Source: Pseudorhodobacter antarcticus
GTDB taxonomy: Bacteria > Pseudomonadota > Alphaproteobacteria > Rhodobacterales > Rhodobacteraceae
Length of the DNA: 8,796 nucleotides
Assembly (NCBI GenBank): GCA_945897655.1
Contig: CAMDHB010000127.1
Coordinates: 1-8,796, forward strand
Reading direction: 5' to 3'
In this document: positions 5,299 through 8,796 of the stretch, piece after piece
Position numbering within the stretch: the first letter of the stretch is position 1
Layout: every line of letters begins with the position of its first letter
Notes under the pieces: model-generated
What the model saw: the letters and a program-made list of their open reading frames with translations, nothing else
What the model was told of the DNA's origin: nothing
Database searches by the model: none
Translations under genes and position numbers: made by a program

Positions 5299-6312
5299 TC
5301 AGGCGTGGGTCAACTGCTGCAATGCCGTGATCTTGGCCTTGGCGGCCCCCGAATCGATGGAAGCGCGGGCAAGGGTGACGCCTTCGGGAAGGGATGTGGC
5401 CCGGTCGGCCACCATCAGGGCGGCGGCGGCGTTCAGGAGCACGGCATCGCGGTAGGCGCCGGGGGCACCGTCCAGCAGGGCGCGGAAGGCGGTGGCATTT
5501 TCGGCCGGGGTGCCGCCAAGGATGGCGGAGAACGGGTGCGCGGGCAGGCCGGCATCATCGGGGGTGATTGTGAATTCGCGGATCTGGCCGTGGTCGAGCG
5601 CCACAACGGCGCTGGGGCCTGCGATGGACAATTCATCCGTGCCATCGCTGCCATGGACGAGCCAGGCTTTTTCTGACCCCAAGGCGGCGAGGGTTTCGGC
5701 CATTGGGCGGATCAGCCGGGGGGAAAACGCGCCGGTCAGTTGGCGTTTCACCCCGGCGGGGTTGGTGAGTGGCCCCAGGATGTTGAAGATCGTCCGCGTG
5801 CCCAGTTCGGCGCGGATCGGGCCAACGTGGCGCATGGCAGGGTGGTGCATCGGGGCCATCATGAAGCCGATGCCAGCCTGCTGGAGGCAGCGTTCCACGA
5901 CCGCCGGACCGACCATGACGTTCAGGCCGAGTTCCGTCAGCGCATCCGCAGCACCAGATTTGGAACTGAGGTTGCGGTTGCCGTGTTTGGCCACTGTTAC
6001 CCCAGCCCCGGCAACCACAAAGGCAGTAGCGGTCGAGATGTTCAAAGTGCCTTTGCCATCGCCGCCAGTGCCGACGATATCCATCGCGCCCTGCGGGGCC
6101 TGAACGGCCAGACAGCGGGCGCGCATCACAAAGGCTGCGGCAGCGAATTCGTCGACCGTCTCGCCCCGGGTGCGCAGGGCCATCAGGAAGCCACCCATCT
6201 GGGCGGGGGTGGCGGCACCTTCGAACAGCGTCTCGAACGCGGTTTCCGCCTCGGCCCGGGTCAGCGGGCGTTCGCAGGCAAGGGCGATGAGGGGGCGGAG
6301 AATATCGCTCAT
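5299..6312 (-). CDS. trpD: Anthranilate phosphoribosyltransferase
   Basis: A 337 aa cytoplasmic enzyme of tryptophan synthesis that joins anthranilate to phosphoribosyl pyrophosphate, giving N-(5'-phosphoribosyl)-anthranilate. The N-terminal helices (1-70) form the dimer domain. GTGGDGKGTLNIST (81-94) is the PRPP-binding loop, KHGNRNLSSKSGAAD (109-123) the second PRPP/anthranilate segment, RAELGTRTIFNILGPLTNP (167-185) the anthranilate site, and DGTDE (223-227) supplies the acidic Mg2+ ligands. All key segments are intact and the length is normal. The ATG at 6312 overlaps the trpG stop as ATGA, and AGGTG lies five bases upstream, so trpG and trpD are coupled. The expected partner trpC does not follow; the gene instead faces the tat/DUF815 operon across 107 bp. 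Confidence 0.97.
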   Translation of the reverse strand: MSDILRPLIALACERPLTRAEAETAFETLFEGAATPAQMGGFLMALRTRGETVDEFAAAAFVMRARCLAVQAPQGAMDIVGTGGDGKGTLNISTATAFVVAGAGVTVAKHGNRNLSSKSGAADALTELGLNVMVGPAVVERCLQQAGIGFMMAPMHHPAMRHVGPIRAELGTRTIFNILGPLTNPAGVKRQLTGAFSPRLIRPMAETLAALGSEKAWLVHGSDGTDELSIAGPSAVVALDHGQIREFTITPDDAGLPAHPFSAILGGTPAENATAFRALLDGAPGAYRDAVLLNAAAALMVADRATSLPEGVTLARASIDSGAAKAKITALQQLTHA

Positions 6313-6890
6313 GCCGGCACCTGTGCGAGGGTCAGGAAGTTTTGCAAGAGTTTGTGGCCGTGTTCAGAGGCGATGGATTCGGGGTGGAACTGCACGCCCT
6401 CGATGGGTTTGGAGCGGTGGCGCAGGCCCATGATGGTGCCGTCTTCCAGCCAAGCCGTTACTTCAAGGGCGGCAGGCAGGGTGGCGCGGTTCACGACAAG
6501 GCTGTGATAGCGGGTGGCAAGGAAGGGCGAGGGCAGGCCTGCGAACATTCCCTGGCCTGCGTGGTGCATCGTGCCCATCTTGCCATGCACAATCTCATGA
6601 CAGCGCACGACATGGCCGCCAAAGGCTTGGCCTATGGTCTGATGACCCAGACAGACGCCCAGAAGGGGAATGCCAGCCTCGGCGGCGGCAAGGGTCAGGG
6701 GCAAGCAGATGCCGGCCTGATCGGGGTCGCAGGGACCGGGTGACAGGACGATGGCGGATGGCCGCAGGGCCATTGCGGCCTGGACATCCAGCGCGTCGTT
6801 GCGTTTGACCAGAACATCGGCCCCAAGTTCGCCCAGGTAATGCACGAGGTTGTAGGTAAAGCTGTCGTAGTTGTCGATCAGTAGCAGCAT
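6309..6890 (-). CDS. trpG: Anthranilate synthase component II (glutamine amidotransferase)
   Basis: A 193 aa class I glutamine amidotransferase that releases ammonia from glutamine and passes it to TrpE for anthranilate synthesis. It starts MLLLIDNYDSFTYNLVHYLGE, typical of TrpG/PabA. LSPGPCDP (49-56) is the oxyanion strand region, GVCLGHQ (78-84) holds the nucleophile Cys80, and VQFHPES (166-172) holds His169 and Glu171, so the Cys-His-Glu triad is complete. The protein could also serve PabB in folate synthesis, but linkage to trpD favours the Trp pathway. trpE is not in the window. An AAGG lies seven bases before the ATG at 6890. The gene is divergent from the YibQ-like gene across 65 bp, and no Trp-rich leader peptide is visible upstream. 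Confidence 0.95.
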   Translation of the reverse strand: MLLLIDNYDSFTYNLVHYLGELGADVLVKRNDALDVQAAMALRPSAIVLSPGPCDPDQAGICLPLTLAAAEAGIPLLGVCLGHQTIGQAFGGHVVRCHEIVHGKMGTMHHAGQGMFAGLPSPFLATRYHSLVVNRATLPAALEVTAWLEDGTIMGLRHRSKPIEGVQFHPESIASEHGHKLLQNFLTLAQVPA

Positions 6891-6955
6891 AATGTGGCCT
6901 TTGGGGCAGTGCCTTCAAGGAAGGGGGATGAAGCGGTGGCAAGTCCGGGTTATAC
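6891..6955. promoter_or_regulatory. Divergent trpG / yibQ-like intergenic region
   Basis: These 65 bp must carry, or lie downstream of, the start signals for trpGD (minus) and possibly the YibQ-like gene (plus). On the minus strand TATAAC at 6954-6949 could be a -10 for trpG, giving a leader of about 50 bases, but the only good -35 (TTGACG at 6982-6977) is 22 bases away, which is too far. CCTTC/GAAGG (6912-6924) can form a five-pair hairpin just upstream of the trpG ribosome site. No Trp-codon-rich leader is present. The promoter is not resolved. Confidence 0.35.
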
Positions 6956-8785
6956 ATGGGCAGGAAGGCCTTGGGGCGTCAAGAGAAATGGACGCTGAAC
7001 AGCGGGTCGATCAGGCAAACGGGGGCGGCTTTGGCGCGAGGATTTGGGGCAGGCGTTCTGTGGGGCGGGTTGGTGGCGTTGGGCGGGTTGGTGATCCTGT
7101 CGCAGCTGGCCCCACCCGTGCCCAAACCGGCTGCGCAAGAGAGTGCGGCGGAGGTCGTGGGCGCGTCAGATGCCGACACGCTGGCAGCAGCGGAGAAGGT
7201 GGCGGTAGAGGCGGCAGCGGCTGAGAGGGCTGCGGCTGAAGCTGCTGCCGCTGAGAAGGCTGCGGCTGAGGCAACGGCGGAAAAAGCAGCGACTGAGAAG
7301 GTAGCAGCAGAAGCGGCGGCTCAGAAAGTAGCGACGGAGAAGGTAGCAGCAGAAGCGGCGGCTGAGAAAGCAGCGACGGAGAAGGTAGCTGCAGAGGCGG
7401 CGGCTGCAGAAGCGGCGGCGGCCGCGAAGGCGGAAGCGGCTGCGAAAGCAACGACGGAGAAGGTAGCCGCAGAAGCAATGGCGGCTGAGGCGGCTGCCGC
7501 CAAGAAGGTGGCGGCAGATAAGGCGGCAGCGGCGCAGGCAGCGGCGGACAGGGTGTGGGTCGAAACGGCGGCGCGGCACAAGGCGGCGACCGAGGCGCCC
7601 TCGGCTCTGGCTCCGCTGGACCCTGTGCCGCCGCAAGCCGTGGCCACTGCACCAGATGCCCCCGTGGCAACAGAGGCGTTACCCGTGCCGCGGGCCCCTG
7701 CGATGGCCGAGGAGCCACCCTCGCTGACGGGCCTTGATCAGGCGTTGACTGTGCCCCCTGAGGAGCCGCCCCCTGCGATGACAGAACCGGTCCCGGAGCA
7801 ACCCGAAGGGCCCGGGGACCAGCTTTTGGTGCCGGGCCAGCCCCCGGGTCAGGCCGAGCCGTCGCGTTTGCCGCAGATCGCGCCGGTGGCGGACCCCGAA
7901 GTGGCCGCAATTGTGCCTGAACCTGCGCCCGAACCGCAGACCGAGGTGGCGCCGAAGCCGAGCCCCGCCTCGACCCTGCAGGACGACCAGCCGACGCTGC
8001 CTGCCGTGAAACCGCTGGAGGACAAGCTGCCGACGACGGTGATGGACAAGGCGGTGCCGGGGGTCAAGGTCGGTGCTTTGCCGCAGATCGGCAGTGAGGC
8101 GGCGGTGAACGCGGTCGCGACGCCGTTCACACTGTATGCACGGGCGTTCGAGCCGGAGGGCAAGCCCTTGTTTGCCAGTTTGCTGCGGGATGTGGGTGAC
8201 GCAGGGATGGACCGGGCAGAGCTTGCGAAGTTGCCCTTCCCGGTCAGCTTTGTGGTGGACCCGCTGACGACCGATGCGCGCGAAGCCTCGGCCATGTACC
8301 GCGGGGCGGGGCAAGAGGTGCTGACGCTGGCCAATGGTATTCCGCCGGGGGCGACGGCGGCGGATCTGGAGACGACCTTTGCCACGCTGAGCGCGATCCT
8401 GCCCGAAAGTGTTGGGGTGATTGATCAGGACATCGGCGGCTTTCAGGATCAGCGCCCGCTGGCCACGCTGGTGTTGCCGGTCATCAAGGGCGAAGGGCGG
8501 GGGTTGGTTACCTATGACCGGGGCCTGAACGCTGCGGATCAGATCGCCCGGCGTGACGGGGTTCCGGCCGCCGTGATCTTTCGGGTTCTGGATGCCGAGG
8601 GCGAGAGCAAGATCACCATCCGGCGCTATCTGGACCGGGCCGCCTTCAAGGCGGCGCAGGAGGGGGCTGTGGTGGTCATCGGCGATACACGGGCCGAGAC
8701 TGTGGCGGCCATTCTGGAATGGACGGTCGAGGGGCGGGCGGCGACGGTGTCACTGGCCCCAGTGACGGCGGTGATGGCGCGCTGA
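6956..8785 (+). CDS. Membrane-anchored YibQ-like divergent polysaccharide deacetylase domain protein with TolA-like stalk
   Basis: A 609 aa protein in four parts. Residues 31-51 are a single membrane helix (VLWGGLVALGGLVILSQL). Residues 71-213 are an Ala/Glu/Lys-rich helical stalk. Residues 214-390 are Pro/Glu/Ala-rich. Residues about 393-605 are the globular domain. That domain follows the YibQ/DUF610 layout: LFASLLRDVGDAG, LPFPVSFVVDPL, REASAMYRGAGQEVLTLA, SVGVIDQDIGGF, KGEGRGLVTYD, AVVVIGDTRAET. YibQ proteins resemble polysaccharide deacetylases and are thought to act in the envelope. Here the usual D-D-I-G reads R-D-V-G and the usual histidines (N-H-M-G and G-H-P-H) read D-I-G and G-D-T-R, so catalysis is doubtful. 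I give the ATG at 6956, though its Shine-Dalgarno is weak; TTG at 7031 (GGGGG five bases before it, protein MARGFGAG...) is a serious alternative giving 584 aa. From memory, a yibQ gene lies next to trpG in Rhodobacter sphaeroides. Confidence 0.85.
   Translation: MGRKALGRQEKWTLNSGSIRQTGAALARGFGAGVLWGGLVALGGLVILSQLAPPVPKPAAQESAAEVVGASDADTLAAAEKVAVEAAAAERAAAEAAAAEKAAAEATAEKAATEKVAAEAAAQKVATEKVAAEAAAEKAATEKVAAEAAAAEAAAAAKAEAAAKATTEKVAAEAMAAEAAAAKKVAADKAAAAQAAADRVWVETAARHKAATEAPSALAPLDPVPPQAVATAPDAPVATEALPVPRAPAMAEEPPSLTGLDQALTVPPEEPPPAMTEPVPEQPEGPGDQLLVPGQPPGQAEPSRLPQIAPVADPEVAAIVPEPAPEPQTEVAPKPSPASTLQDDQPTLPAVKPLEDKLPTTVMDKAVPGVKVGALPQIGSEAAVNAVATPFTLYARAFEPEGKPLFASLLRDVGDAGMDRAELAKLPFPVSFVVDPLTTDAREASAMYRGAGQEVLTLANGIPPGATAADLETTFATLSAILPESVGVIDQDIGGFQDQRPLATLVLPVIKGEGRGLVTYDRGLNAADQIARRDGVPAAVIFRVLDAEGESKITIRRYLDRAAFKAAQEGAVVVIGDTRAETVAAILEWTVEGRAATVSLAPVTAVMAR
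7289..7414 (+). repeat. Three in-frame 42 bp tandem repeats in the stalk of the YibQ-like protein
   Basis: Three consecutive 42 bp units (7289-7330, 7331-7372, 7373-7414) encode 14-residue units of the form ATEKVAAEAAA(Q/E/A)(K/E)(V/A). By eye the first two differ at three bases, and the second and third at about six. A diverged fourth copy (TTEKVAAEAMAAEA) lies at 7451-7492, and looser AEKAA-type repetition spans about 7180-7555. The unit length is a multiple of three, so gain or loss of units would keep the frame. The high identity at silent positions points to recent duplication. Confidence 0.8.
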
Positions 8786-8796
8786 TCCGATTTGCG

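Noticed and set aside
5740..6507. A 255-codon plus-strand open frame opposite trpD and trpG
   Set aside because: trpD and trpG on the other strand carry complete catalytic motifs; this frame has none.
6891..6955. A trp attenuator with a leader peptide
   Set aside because: No Trp-codon-rich short open frame and no terminator/antiterminator pair can be seen before trpG; only one five-pair hairpin is present.
6949..6982. TTGACG and TATAAC on the minus strand as a trpG promoter
   Set aside because: The hexamers are separated by 22 bases, well outside the usual 16-18, so I do not call a promoter.
7180..7555. The repeated stretch as a CRISPR array or non-coding satellite
   Set aside because: Units are contiguous, in-frame and encode a regular helix; there are no unique spacers of constant length.
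7011..7910. A 299-codon minus-strand open frame rich in Pro, Leu and Gln
   Set aside because: It is the reverse complement of the GCN/GAN-rich repeats of the stalk, and repeats of that kind keep other frames open.

Overview
The window is GC-rich and densely packed, with stop/start overlaps between operon genes. The protein sequences look like an alphaproteobacterium, most likely of the Rhodobacterales (Rhodobacteraceae or roseobacter group). This rests on three things: the TatA wording (FGKGKVSSLMGEVGKG), a tatABC operon followed by a DUF815 ATPase, and a YibQ-like gene next to trpG. It is an inference from protein style and gene order, not a database match.

Layout. Positions 2-172 (+) hold the C-terminal end of a short-chain dehydrogenase. 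Positions 234-1307 (+) encode an ABC transporter ATPase of the FbpC/PotA type with no permease in view. It meets tail-to-tail, with stop codons overlapping by 4 bp, a minus-strand pair: a small cofactor-free alpha/beta-barrel-like protein (2330-2019), then a YafY-type HTH+WYL regulator (1987-1304). The 201 bp divergent gap 2331-2531 holds a perfect 9+9 bp inverted repeat, a good candidate operator, plus two small hairpins.

Positions 2532-5191 (+) are the twin-arginine translocation operon tatA-tatB-tatC followed by a DUF815 AAA+ ATPase. tatB/tatC overlap as ATGA and tatC/DUF815 as GTGA, so the ATPase is probably translationally coupled to TatC. A 107 bp convergent gap (5192-5298) with several inverted repeats separates this operon from trpD.

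Positions 6890-5299 (-) are trpG-trpD, the glutamine amidotransferase subunit of anthranilate synthase and anthranilate phosphoribosyltransferase, overlapping by ATGA. trpC does not follow. Divergent from trpG is a 609-codon membrane-anchored protein (6956-8785, +). It has a TolA-like Ala/Glu/Lys stalk with 42 bp in-frame repeats, a Pro-rich linker and a C-terminal YibQ-type divergent polysaccharide deacetylase domain. That domain appears to lack the histidines expected at the metal site.

The content is largely core metabolism and export machinery, with no sign of a mobile element, CRISPR array or RNA gene. The best leads are the Tat-coupled DUF815 ATPase, the apparent pseudo-deacetylase on a long periplasmic stalk, and the dyad that probably controls the WYL regulator unit.
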